Shown here piece after piece: positions 35,912 to 45,572 of a stretch of DNA of 64,000 bases (the first letter of the stretch is position 1; every line of letters starts with the position of its first letter). A program made the translations under genes and the position numbers. The notes below the pieces were generated by a model. That model was not told where the DNA came from and made no database searches. It saw only the letters and a program-made list of their open reading frames with translations. Origin of the DNA: Cherax quadricarinatus (lineage: Eukaryota > Arthropoda > Malacostraca > Decapoda > Parastacidae); the NCBI RefSeq assembly GCF_038502225.1, contig NC_091390.1, forward strand, positions 11,941,100-12,005,099, written 5' to 3'.

Positions 35912-37262
35912 GTATGTACTCACCTAGTTGTGGTTGCAGGGGTCGATTCATAGCTCCTGGCCCCGCCTCTTAACTGATCGCTACTGGGTCACTCTTCCTG
36001 CTTCATGAGCTTTATCATACCTCTTCATAAAGCTATGTATGGATCCTGCCTCCGCTACATCACTTCCCAAACTATTCCACTTACTGACTACTCTGTGGCT
36101 GAAGAAATACTTCCTAACATCCCTGTGATTCATCTGTGTCTTCAACTTCCAACTTGTTGCTGTGTCACATCTGTGAAACATCCTGTCTCTGTACCCCTGG
36201 TCAATTCCTCTCAGTATTTTGTATGTCGTTATCATGTCCCCCCTCTCTCTCCTGTCCTCCAGTGTCGTCAGGTTGATTTCCCTTAACCTCTCCTCGTAGG
36301 ACATACCTCTTAGCTCTGGGACTAGTCTTGTTGCAAACCTTTGCACTTTCTCTAGTTTCTTTACGTGCTTGGCTAGGTGTGGGTTCCAAACTGGTGCCGC
36401 ATACTCCAATATGGGCCTAACGTACACGGTGTACAGGGTCCTGAACGATTCCTTATTAAGATGTCGGAATGCTGTTCTGAGGTTTGCTAGGCGCCCATAT
36501 GCTGCAGCAGTTATTTGGTTGATGTGCGCTTCAGGAGATGTGCCTGGTGTTATACTCACCCCAAGATCTTTTTCCTTGAGTGAGGTTTGTAGTCTCTGAC
36601 CCCCTAGACTGTACTCCGTATGCGGTCTTCTTTGCCCTTCCCCAATCTTCATGACTTTGCACTTTGTGGGGTTGAACTCCAGGAGCCAATTTCTGGACCA
36701 GGCTTGTAGCCTATCCAGATCAATTTGTAGTTCTGCCTGGTCTTCATTCGATTGAATTCTTCTCATTAACTTCACGTCATCTGCAAACAGGGACACTTCT
36801 GAGTCTGTTCCTTCCGTCATGTCGTTCACAAATGCCAGAAACAGCACTGGTCCTAGGACTGACCCCTGCGGGACCCCACTGGTCACAGGTGCCCACTCTG
36901 ACACCTCGCCTCGTACCATGACTCGCTGCTGTCTTCCTGACAAGTATTCCCTGATCCATTGTAGTGTCTTCCCTGTTATCCCTGCTTGGTCCTCCAGCTG
37001 CCTCACTAAACTTCTGTGTGGAACTGTGTCAAACGCCTTCTTACAGTCCACGAAAGGGTAGTCTACTCACCTCTCTCTCTCGTCTTACTGTCATCACCTG
37101 AAACCGTGCTGGTTGTCGTGAATAAACTCATTCCTTTCTAGGTGCTCCACCACTTTTCTGATTATCTTCTCCATGACTTTACATTTTTTACAAGTCAATG
37201 ACACTAGTTTGTAGTTTAATGTTACGTGCTTGTCTCCTTTATAAAAAACTGGGACTAAGTCT
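35912..37262 (-). mobile_element. CR1/L2-group LINE, 5'-truncated
   Basis: Minus-strand element. Its 3' end is at the TG/TA tract (3' UTR includes CTATGAATCGACCCCTGCAA and GGCGGGGCCAGGAGC). The RT is open up to 37051; upstream to 37262 RT codons continue in other frames (VFYKGDKHVTLNYK..., VMEKIIRK, HLERNEF), with a gap near 37060 where bases are missing. Confidence 0.85.
35981..37051 (-). CDS. LINE reverse transcriptase, C-terminal part
   Basis: Open for 356 codons: DCKKAFDTVPHRSLV, GVPQGSVLGPVLFLAFVND, catalytic FADD, LQAWSRNWLLEFNPTKCKV, EKDLGVSI, RPILEYAAPVWNPH, and the C-terminal domain FFSHRVVSKWNSL. This is RT palm, thumb and connection without the N-terminal endonuclease or fingers, so it is a dead fragment although its frame is clean. 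Relics of the same family are at 3885-4113. The clade call is by motif only. Confidence 0.85.
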   Translation of the reverse strand: MDCKKAFDTVPHRSLVRQLEDQAGITGKTLQWIREYLSGRQQRVMVRGEVSEWAPVTSGVPQGSVLGPVLFLAFVNDMTEGTDSEVSLFADDVKLMRRIQSNEDQAELQIDLDRLQAWSRNWLLEFNPTKCKVMKIGEGQRRPHTEYSLGGQRLQTSLKEKDLGVSITPGTSPEAHINQITAAAYGRLANLRTAFRHLNKESFRTLYTVYVRPILEYAAPVWNPHLAKHVKKLEKVQRFATRLVPELRGMSYEERLREINLTTLEDRRERGDMITTYKILRGIDQGYRDRMFHRCDTATSWKLKTQMNHRDVRKYFFSHRVVSKWNSLGSDVAEAGSIHSFMKRYDKAHEAGRVTQ

Positions 37263-37264
37263 GT

Positions 37265-37345
37265 GCATACTCACCTAAATGTACTCTCCTAACTGTGGTT
37301 GCAGGGGTCGATTCATAGCCCCTGACCCCGCCTCTTCACTGGTCG
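37265..37345 (-). mobile_element. 3' end of a second LINE of the same family
   Basis: GGTTGCAGGGGTCGATTCAT and CCCCGCCTCTTCACTGGTCG repeat the sequence at 35930-35985. Only the last 80 or so bases are present. Confidence 0.75.
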
Positions 37346-37376
37346 CTACATGCATACATACAACTGGGAAAGATAG

Positions 37377-37380
<4 letters not shown>

Positions 37381-37466
<86 letters not shown>
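37381..37466. repeat. (GA)n microsatellite
   Basis: 43 GA units. Confidence 0.98.
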
Positions 37467-37467
<1 letters not shown>

Positions 37468-37624
37468 CTTCACTCGTTAAGCAGACCCGAAATCAGGTCC
37501 TGCTTGTCAGTCATCGGAGCATCCCTGCATCACGGATGCTGTTAAGGTTTTTCCCTTATTGTGCCCACCAAACCCTCATCACTGGGTTTATTTTACACTT
37601 CCATAGCTCTCGCTCTAGTATGTT

Positions 37625-37677
37625 GCTATGACAGTGTGCAGATTTGGGACCGGCCCTCGAGTACTTTCCAGGTATAT

Positions 37678-37680
<3 letters not shown>
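37625..37680 (-). pseudogene. short LINE RT fragment
   Basis: GCAGATTTGGGACCGGCCCT and GAGTACTTTCCAGGTATATG are the complement of the segment coding IYTWKLLEGLVPNPHT in the relic at 57003-57893. The preceding 150 bases are not recognised. Confidence 0.55.

Positions 37681-37762
<82 letters not shown>
37681..37762. repeat. (CT)n microsatellite
   Basis: 41 CT units. Confidence 0.98.
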
Positions 37763-37763
<1 letters not shown>

Positions 37764-38089
37764 GTATCTAAGACTTTAAAATGCTCACAGTAATTTAAAT
37801 GCTTTATTGACTCGATTCGGGCCGTAATCGTTCCTGTATTTATTCAAGCTCTGATATTTCTCCTGGCTTGACATAACTGACAGTACAAATCCCATAGATT
37901 TCGAAAAAGAAATGCCCAACATGCCCACTCACTCAGCACCTGGACCGGATTATGGAATGCCCTATTTATAAAGAAGTGCAAAGTACCACTTGCACGAGCC
38001 CTCAGTATTCTCTGTAGGATGAGCCTAGATCTAGGGAAAATACCCAAGACCTTAAAGAGTGCAGATAGTTCCTTTGCATAAGGGAGTTA

Positions 38090-38155
38090 GTACCTGGAGG
38101 TTACCTGAAGGTTATTCCGGGGATCAACGCCCCCGCGGCCCGGTCCATGACCACT
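38090..38155 (+). repeat. dispersed short repeat 'TTACCTGGAGG' family
   Basis: TACCTGGAGGTTACCTGAAG then GGGGATCAACGCCCCCGCGG and CCCGGTCC. Inserted in the LINE relic. Confidence 0.75.
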
Positions 38156-38477
38156 AGCTAAAAATTACAGACCAGCATAACAAGTATAACCCGAACTAGC
38201 ATGGCTTTAGAACAGGACGATCATCCTGTCATAGTTGCAGAACCATTATGACAGAATTACGGAGGCGTTGGAAGACGACCAAAACGCAATGTGATTTACA
38301 CAGATTTTGCGAAGGCGTTTGACAAATGCGACCACGGAGTGATAGCACACGAAATGAAGGTCATGGGCATTACGGGGAAGGTAAGCAGATGAATTTTCGG
38401 GTTCCTAATATACACACAACACAAAAAGTAGTAAAGAGAGCGAAATCCAGCAGCAGTGAGGTAAAAAGTTAAGTGCC

Positions 38478-39478
38478 CCAAGGCAGCGTCCTGGAACCTC
38501 TACTGTTTCTCATCCTCATACCAAGGCAGCGTCCTGGAACCTCTACTGTTTCTCATCCTCATACCAAGGCAGCGTCCTGGAACCTCTACTGTTTCTCATC
38601 CTCATACCAAGGCAGCGTCCTGGAACCTCTGCTGTTTCTCATCCTCATACCAAGGCAGCGTCCTGGAACCTCTAATGTTTCTCATCCTCATACCAAGGCA
38701 GCGTCCTGGAACCTCTACTGCAGTGGTTCCCAAACTTTTTCAGCTTGTTACCCAATTTAACATGCCACATAAAGCATGTTACCCCTTTCACAAAATGTTG
38801 TTATTATTGATATATATGGCTAAACGTGAACGTATACAGCCTCGCATACTCTGCTAATCCTAGCAAAACCATTGAAAACGTAAGAACCACACATACATTA
38901 TATATAAAATTAATAAGAGCTACAAATTCACAGTAACAGTGGGTAAATACTAACTATATACTACACAGGGCAGTACACATACATACCAGCTTATGTCTAC
39001 CTCGGCTTATGCTCACAGATAAACTGACAGTGTGAAATAGAGGCAGCCTCAGGAAGTGAGTGACGCGTACTGGACAGGTCGATCTGGGCTGAGTGACTTT
39101 TGTCCTGAAGCATACTTGTCAAAATACTTTTGGGTTTCCACACACTTAGCTATATATTTCTTCTTTTCTAATACTGTATATTAGTTTTTGATGTTTATTG
39201 TTATTTGGTTTAACTTTATTACTTACTTATAATAGGTTTACTTTACAACTTTATATACTAAGACAAAGTTAACAATAATCCTCATACCGGGTACCGCATT
39301 GTTTTCTTGATTTTCAGAATTCATAACTTTTTTTCTGTCACCCCTCCATTACCCCCCAAAAATGGTTAAATTACCCCTAGGGGGTAATTTACCCCCAGTT
39401 TGGGAACCACTGCTCTACTGTTTCTCATCCTCATACCAAGGCAGCGTCCTGGAACCTCTACTGTTTCTCATCCTCATA
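38478..39478 (+). repeat. 43-bp minisatellite from the RT PQGSV block, 7 copies
   Basis: Unit CCAAGGCAGCGTCCTGGAAC plus CTCTACTGTTTCTCATCCTCATA in two parts. It starts at 38478, 38521, 38564, 38607, 38650, 38693 and 39436. The unit is the sequence coding QGSVLEPLLFLIL. The sixth copy is split by the hAT-like element; removing that insert and one target repeat restores an exact 43-bp spacing. Confidence 0.93.
38713..39420. mobile_element. non-autonomous hAT-like DNA transposon, 692 bp
   Basis: Element 38721-39412. Terminal inverted repeats CAGTGGTTCCCAAACT (16 bp, exact). Target duplication CTCTACTG at 38713-38720 and 39413-39420, 8 bp as expected for hAT. Interior is AT-rich with no transposase frame, so it would need a transposase from elsewhere. 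It lands inside a minisatellite unit, so it postdates that expansion. Confidence 0.95.
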
Positions 39479-39663
39479 GTATAGATAAAAACTCACGTCA
39501 CAGTTTTGTATCATCATTTGCAGATGACACTAAGATAAGCATGAAAGTCACTATGGTAGAGGACACTCAAAAAGTACAGGAAGAGGTAACCAGAGTTTTC
39601 CAGTGGGCAGTGGAGAACAACATGACGTTCAGTGGTGATAAGTTCCAGCTGCTTAGGTATGAA

Positions 39664-39825
39664 GATTGAGACACTTATGCAGCATATGGGAATCTTTATT
39701 CAGGAAACGTTTCGCCACACAATGGCTTCATCAGTCCAATACAAAGAGGAAGGCGTAAGGAGAGGAGGAGTATGAGGTAATCAGTCCCTCAGCCTGGAGT
39801 CGATGTGTTCAGTCTGGAAAGAATG
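39664..39825 (-). repeat. hammerhead-like repeat type 1
   Basis: Minus copy: CTGATGA at 39728-39734, GAAA at 39710-39713, hairpin GCCAT-TGT-GTGGC (one mismatch), CCTGAATAAAGATTCCC. Keeps the GACTGAACACATCGACTCCA module. Confidence 0.8.
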
Positions 39826-39845
39826 AAGAACTCAAAAGGAACACT

Positions 39846-39847
<2 letters not shown>

Positions 39848-39889
<42 letters not shown>

Positions 39890-40158
39890 TATTATTATAA
39901 TGTCTTTATTTCTACCAGTACATGTACAAGGTATACAAGTACATGTACAAGGTATACAAGTACATGTACAAGGTATACAAGTACATGTACAAGGTATACA
40001 AGTACATGTACAAGGTATACAAGTACATGTACAAGGTATACAAGTACATGTACAAGGTATACAAGTACATGTACAAGGTATACAAGTACATGTACAAGGT
40101 ATACAAGTACATGTACAAGGTATACAGACCATAGCTGACATCAATGACATACTACTAT
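39848..40158 (-). mobile_element. SINE tail with ten 21-bp units
   Basis: Minus-strand 3' end of the minisatellite-bearing SINE: AGTAGTATGTCATTGATGTC, then about ten 21-bp units (39917-40128 on the plus strand as GTACATGTACAAGGTATACA), then (ATT)n. Head and 32-bp units are absent. Its left neighbour is the type 1 repeat. Confidence 0.88.
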
Positions 40159-40310
40159 AAGAACATAAGAACATAGGAAAGGAGGAACACTGCAGCAGGC
40201 CTATTGGCCCATACTAGGCAGGTCCTTTACAATTCATCCCACTAACAAACATTTGACCTACCCAATTTTCAGTGCTACCCAAGAAATAAGCTCTGATGTG
40301 CAAGTCCCAC

Positions 40311-43247
40311 TCAAATCCAACCCATCCCACTCATGTATTTATCCAACCTAAATTTGAAACTACCCAAAGTCCTAGCCTCAATAACCCAACTAGGTAGACT
40401 GTTCCACTCATCTACTACCCTATTTCCAAACCAATACTTTCCTATGTCCTTTCTAAATCTAAACTTATCTAATTTAAATCCATTACTGCGGGTTCTCTCT
40501 TGGAGAGATATTCTCAAGACCTTGTTAATATCCCCTTTATTAATACCTATCTTCCACTTATACACTTCGATCAGGCCTCCCCTCATTCTTCGTCTAACAA
40601 GTGAATGTAACTAAAGAGTCTTCAATCTTTCTTCATAAGGAAGATTTCTAATGCTATGTATTAATTTAGTCATCCTACGCTGAATGTTTTCTAACGAATT
40701 TATGTCCATTCTGTAATATGGAGACCAGAATTGAACTGCATAATCTAGGTGAGGCCTTACTAATGATGTATAAAGCTGCAGTATGACCTCTGGACTTCTG
40801 TTGCTTACACTTCTTGATATAAATCCCAGTAATCTATTTGCCTTATTACGTACGCTTAGGCATTGCTGTCTTGGTTTAAGGTTGCTGCTTACCATAACCC
40901 CCAAGTCCTTTTCGCAATCTGTATGGTTAAGTTCTACATTATTTAACTTATAAGTGCTAGGGTTATGGACACTCCCGAGCTTCAGAACCTTGCATTTATC
41001 TACAGTGAACTGCATCTGCCACTTTTCTGACCAAGAGTAGAGTTTGTCTAAATCCTCCTGAAGTTCCCTAACATCTACGTTTGAATCAATTATCCTACCT
41101 ATCTTCGTGTCATCGGCGAATTTGCTCATATCACTAGTAATTCCTTCATCAAGATCATTGATATATATTATAAACAACAACGGGCCCAAGACTGATCCCT
41201 GTGGAACGCCACTTGTTACTGATCCCCACTCGGATTTAACCCCATTTATGGACACTCTTTTCTTCCTGTCTGTTAGCCATGATTCGATCCACGAGAGCAC
41301 TCTTCCCCCAATGCCATGAGCTGCTACTTTCTTCAACAGTCTTTGGTGCGGAACTCTATCAAATGCCTTACTAAAATCTAAGTAAATAATATCAAATTCT
41401 TTATCGTGGTCAACAGCCTCAAAAGCTTTTCTGAAAAAAGTTAATAAATTAGTTAGACAAGACCGGCCTCATGTGAATCCATGCTGAGTATCATTAATCA
41501 AGCTATGCTTATCGAGATGGCTTCTTATAATCTCAGCTATAATTGACTCTAGTAATTTGCCTACAATTGAGGTCAGGCTTATTGGGCGGTAATTTGACGG
41601 TAACGACTTGTCCCCTGTTTTAAAAATAGGAATTACATTAGCCATCTTCCACATATCAGACACTGCACCTGTTTGAAGAGATAAATTAAAAATATTAGTT
41701 AATGGTTCACAGACTTCCATTTTGCATTCCTTTAGAACCCTTGAAAAAACCTCATCAGGACCCGGTGACTTATTTTGCTTCAGTCTGTCTATCTGCCTCA
41801 CAACCATTTCACTAGTGACTGTGATGTTACATAATTTATCTTCTTCTGATCCACTATAAAAATTAATTACCGGAATATTATTAGTGTCTTCCTGTGTAAA
41901 AACCGAGAGAAAATAATTATTTAAAATCGAGCACATTTCATTCTCTTTGTCATTAAGATGCCCATAGTTATTTTTAAGGGGACCTATCTTATCTCTGACT
42001 TTTGTTCTATAGACCTGGAAAAAACTTTTTGGGTTAGTTTTAGAATCCCTAGCAACTTTAATTTCATAGTCCCTTTTAGCTTTTCTTATCCCCTTTTTAA
42101 TGTCCCTCTTAATGTCAATATACTGATTCATAAGATGATCCTCGCCTCTTTTGATACGCCTATAAATTCCTTTCTTATGCCCTAGTAGATATTTAAGCCT
42201 ATTATTCATCCATTTTGGGTCATTTCTATTTGATCTAATTTCCTTATAAGGGATAAACGTTCTTTGAGCAGCATGTATTGTGTTCAGAAAACTGTCATAT
42301 TGATAGCTCTCTTCGTTACCCCAGTCAACAGATGATAAGTGTTCTCTAAGCCCATCGTAATCTGCTAAGCGAAAATCTGGGACTGTTACTGAGTTATCCC
42401 TACTATCATACTTCCATTCAATTCTACATGTAATTGATTTGTGGTCGCTAGCACCCAGTTCCTCTGAAACTTCTAAATTATTAACAAGGGATTCATTGTT
42501 TGCCAGAACTAAGTCAAGCAGGTTATTACCCCTTGTAGGTTCTGTCACAAACTGCTTCAAAAAACAATCCTGAACTACTTCTAAGAAATCGTATGATTCT
42601 AAATTCTCAGTCAAGAAATTCCAATCAATATGACTAAAGTTAAAGTCTCCTAGAATTACTACATTATCGTGCCTTGTGGCCCTAACAATTTCCTCCCATA
42701 GTAGTCTCCCTTGGTCCCTATCTAAATTTGGGGGACGGTATATCACACCTAAAATTAATTTTTCATGCCCCTCTGAAAATTCTATCCAAACAGACTCTGT
42801 ATGTGTTACTTCAGACTTAATACCCGTTTTAATGCAACAGTTCAAGCGATCTCGGACATACAATGCCACCCCACCCCCCTTCCCGATACTTCTATCTACT
42901 TGGAACAATTTAAAACCCTGAATGTGACATTCTGCAGGCATGTCCCGACTTTTTGAATTAAACCACGTCTCAGTAATGGCAAATACATCTATGTTACCTG
43001 CACTAGCAACTAGTCTCAACTCGTCCATCTTATTCCTAGCACTGCGACTATTTGTGTAATAAATATTTAATGACCCTCCTATCTCTTTACCCTTCCTGCT
43101 CCTTTCTGTTATTCCACTAAACCTATTGCTGTCATTGTCAATTAGTGCCACTGGCTTTCCAATATCCTCCTCATTTTGCCTATTACTAGTTCTCCTAGTA
43201 CTCATGTTACTACCCTGCGACTTCACAGTTTTCCCGCCAAAACCCAT
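40311..43247 (-). pseudogene. CR1 ORF2 with two in-frame stops
   Basis: 978 codons in one frame. The endonuclease starts around IYYTNSRSARNK, then AITETWFN, ILGDFNFSHIDW and GASDHKSI. RT blocks as in copy C. Two nonsense changes against copy C: an Arg codon to TGA at about 41469 (right after QHGFT) and a Lys codon to TAG at about 40611 (after RLKTL). No frameshift. ORF2 starts 14 nt after the ORF1 stop, which suggests translation by reinitiation. Confidence 0.9.
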
Positions 43248-43261
43248 ACCACTAACTATTC

Positions 43262-43714
43262 CTAGTTTAAAGACCTAACAGCTCCCTCCACTGCGTTGGC
43301 CAGTGCTCCCACCCCACACCTAGATAAGTGAACCCCATCCCTGGCATACATGTCATTTCTGCCATAGAAGAGGTTCCAGTTGTCAATGAATGTTACCGCA
43401 TTTTCCTTACAGTATTTGTCCAGCCAGCAATTGACACCAATTGCTCTGGACAACCATTCATTTCCAACTCCTCTTCTTGGCAAAATGCCACATATGACAG
43501 GTTTGCCACCCTTCTTCCTAATTATCTCTATTGCTGACCTATACCTGCTAATCAGGTCCTCACTCCTACGTCTGCCAACATCGTTGCCTCCAGCACTGAG
43601 ACAGATAATAGGATTGCTCCCATTACCTCTCATGATGTCATCCAGACGGCTAACAATATCCTTCATCCCAGCCCCAGGAAAACATACTCTCTGCCTCCTA
43701 CTCCTATCCTTCAT
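43262..43714 (-). CDS. CR1 ORF1 esterase domain, truncated
   Basis: 150 codons beginning KDRSRRQRVCFPGAG. Contains the SGNH block III (LSAGGNDVG) and block V (DGVHLS), but the first block with the catalytic serine (VGDSQ in copy B) lies in the missing 5' part, so this copy cannot be active. SGNH/GDSL esterase domains in ORF1 are known for CR1 elements. Confidence 0.85.
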   Translation of the reverse strand: MKDRSRRQRVCFPGAGMKDIVSRLDDIMRGNGSNPIICLSAGGNDVGRRRSEDLISRYRSAIEIIRKKGGKPVICGILPRRGVGNEWLSRAIGVNCWLDKYCKENAVTFIDNWNLFYGRNDMYARDGVHLSRCGVGALANAVEGAVRSLN

Positions 43715-44637
43715 AAGAACATAAGAACATTAGAATGTAGGAACACTGCAGAAGGCCTACTGGCCCATACGAGGCAGGTCCTTATCAAAACGACATCTAC
43801 CTAAAGCTACTCAAGAAATAACTCCCGTACCTTTTGACACCAATCAAACCCAGCCCCTCCCACTCATATATTTGTCCAGTCTCTTCTTGAAGCTACCCAA
43901 GGTCCTAACCTCTATCACCCCACTGGGAAGACTGTTCCACGCATCTACAACTCTGTTAGAAAACCAGTACTTACCTATGTCCTTTCTAAATCTAAATTTA
44001 TCCAACTTAAATCCATTATTCCTGGTTCTTACCTGGTTCGACACCCTCAGTACTTTATTAATGTCTCCTTTGTTTATGCCCGTCATCCACTTATACACTT
44101 CAATGATATCTCCCCTCATTCTACGCCTCTCCAGAGAGTGGAGATTTAAGGCTTTAAGTCTATCTTCATACGGGAGGTTCCTTACACAGTAAATCATTTT
44201 AGTCATTCTTCTCTGTATGTTCTCTAATGAGTCTATGTCCATCCTGTAGTAAGGTGACCAAAACTGAGCAGCATAATCCAAATGAGGCCTCACTAGTGAT
44301 GTATAGAGCTGTAAAATAACTTTTGGACTTCTGTTACTTATACTTCTTGAGATAAATCCAAGTAATCTGTTGGCCTTGTTGCGCACACTGAGGCACTGCT
44401 GTCTTGGCTTTAGATTTCTGCTTACCATGACTCCCAAGTCTTTTTCACATTCTGTATGACCAAGCTCTACTTCACCTAGATTATAGCTTCGAGGGTTATT
44501 TTCATTACCAAGGGCAAGTACCTTACACTTATCCACATTAAACTTCATCTGCCATTTCTCAGACCAAGACATTAATTTGTTCAAATCGTCCTGGAGTTCA
44601 TTGATATCCTCCTCAGAGTGAATTATACGGCCTATCT
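43715..44637 (-). mobile_element. CR1-type LINE copy B, 3' half
   Basis: ORF2 C-terminal half and 3' UTR with octamer tail at 43715-43732. It is the likely continuation of the CR1 5' half at 54079-56990, from which it is separated by the RTE and LTR elements. About 270 bp of CR1, from YLDFSKAF to just before the FADD end, are missing at the junction. Confidence 0.8.
43844..44637 (-). pseudogene. CR1 ORF2, C-terminal half (copy B)
   Basis: Open frame from KIGRIIHSEEDINELQDDLN to LDKYMSGRGWV: RT thumb (NKLMSWSEKWQMKFNVDKC), HTECEKDLGVMV, RPHLDYAAQFWSPYYRMD and the conserved C-terminus. It has no catalytic block. Codons to the right of about 44637 that extend this frame belong to the RTE 5' UTR, not CR1. 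Confidence 0.85.
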
Positions 44638-44830
44638 TTTTCTGTCTCATAAACACGCTAGATAACAGGGAAATCTTGCTACTCCTACTTACACTTTGGT
44701 CACACTTCACAGACACGCACATGCATATATATATACATACATCTAGGTTTTTCTCCTTTTTCTAAATAGCTCTTGTTCTTCTTTATTTCTTCTATTGTCC
44801 ATGGGGAAGTGGAAAAGAATCTTTCCTCCG
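44638..44830 (+). mobile_element. RTE-type LINE, 5' end (left of the LTR insertion)
   Basis: Noncoding sequence with CTCATAAACACGCTAGATAA, ACATGCATATATATATACAT and GTCCATGGGGAAGTGGAAAA, ending CTTTCCTCCG. The text continues after the LTR element at 50915 (CTCCGTAAGCCATGCGTGTC). This matches my memory of decapod RTE leaders, and the 5-bp CTCCG duplication supports the join. Confidence 0.75.
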
Positions 44831-45255
44831 TATTACAACCTAGGATTTCAAATGGCCTGTTATCCCAGGTGTAATGGGAGCAAATAAACACAGTAGAAAA
44901 AGTTTAGACTTATATTATCCTTCACCAATTTAGAACAGCAATATGTACACTATTTACAGTGATAAATATAGTGCACTCCACGGTAAGCAAGGCAGAAATA
45001 GAAGCCACAAGATAGCAGACCGTGCTTCAACCAGCTCTAGAATGGGAATGACAAGGGCAGACAGGAGAGCGGTATCCACATAACCTCTGCGATTGTCAAT
45101 CCCACCTTCTTATTGGCTAGAACCTGGTCACTAGTTGAACGATGGGGCCCCATCATCAACTCTTAGCAACCTGGTTCGCTGGTTGGGGGAGATAGCCTGT
45201 AAATGAGGGTGTGTCCATGCGCCGAATAAAGGTTACGTACTCTTTGCATGCCACA
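44831..45255 (-). repeat. 3' LTR
   Basis: 425 bp, sense end TGTGGCATGCAAAGAGTACG at 45255. Contains GCGCCGAATAAAGG on the plus strand (an AATAAA lies on the antisense side). Pairs with 50490-50914. Confidence 0.93.
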
Positions 45256-45271
45256 CCCCCACCCCCGAGAA
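45256..45271 (-). promoter_or_regulatory. polypurine tract, probable
   Basis: On the sense (minus) strand the bases just before the 3' LTR are TCGGGGGTGGGGGTG, purine-rich apart from two T. This is the expected position of the plus-strand primer. The rest of the space to the pol stop (45272-45572) is noncoding. Confidence 0.65.
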
Positions 45272-45572
45272 GGCTCAGGATTAGGCTGCCACCTCCCAGT
45301 GGTAACCGTGCCGCCATGGCACAAAATAATGGGACCGCCTATCCTCTCCACCATCCAACTCTTAGATAGAGCTCAGCTTTCCTAGTGACCAAAAGCCAAA
45401 CCCTAAACTCAGAGTGAGACAGCAGTCAGATAGGCCAACATAGGTCCAAGATACAAGCGGACGGTAGCCCGTATCCCCTCACTAAAAAAAAACCCCCACA
45501 TCAGGGGATAAAAAAAAAGAGCTTGAAAGGGGGGTTACCACAAATACATCCTAACCTAAATAAAATATTAAA

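Larger units (their letters stand above)
37785..39663 (+). pseudogene. LINE reverse-transcriptase relic carrying insertions
   Basis: Pieces in RT order: LARALSILCRMSLDLGKIPK (about 37990-38050), HGFRTGRSSCHS-like, a TKTQCDLHRFCEGV stretch equal to the DFAKAFDK block in a shifted frame, the PQGSVLEPLLFLIL block (about 38478), FADDTKISMKV (about 39518) and FSGDKFQLL. Interrupted by a TTACCTGGAGG repeat (38090-38155), a 43-bp tandem expansion and a hAT-like element. Same family as the minus relic at 57897-58600. Confidence 0.8.
40159..43714 (-). mobile_element. CR1-type LINE, copy A (5'-truncated in ORF1)
   Basis: Reads leftwards from the SGNH-esterase part of ORF1, through ORF2, to a 3' UTR and the octamer tail (plus strand AAGAACATAAGAACAT near 40160). 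Its 5' end at 43714 directly meets the octamer tail of copy B, so it appears to have inserted there as a truncated copy. Nearly identical to copy C. Confidence 0.9.

Noticed and set aside
37785..38060. Stand-alone host gene
   Set aside because: Reading on shows RT blocks in order (HGFR, PQGSV, FADD), so this is the 5' part of a LINE relic.
44638..44722. N-terminal extension of the CR1 C-terminal frame
   Set aside because: These codons belong to the RTE leader; the fusion is a by-product of the insertion.
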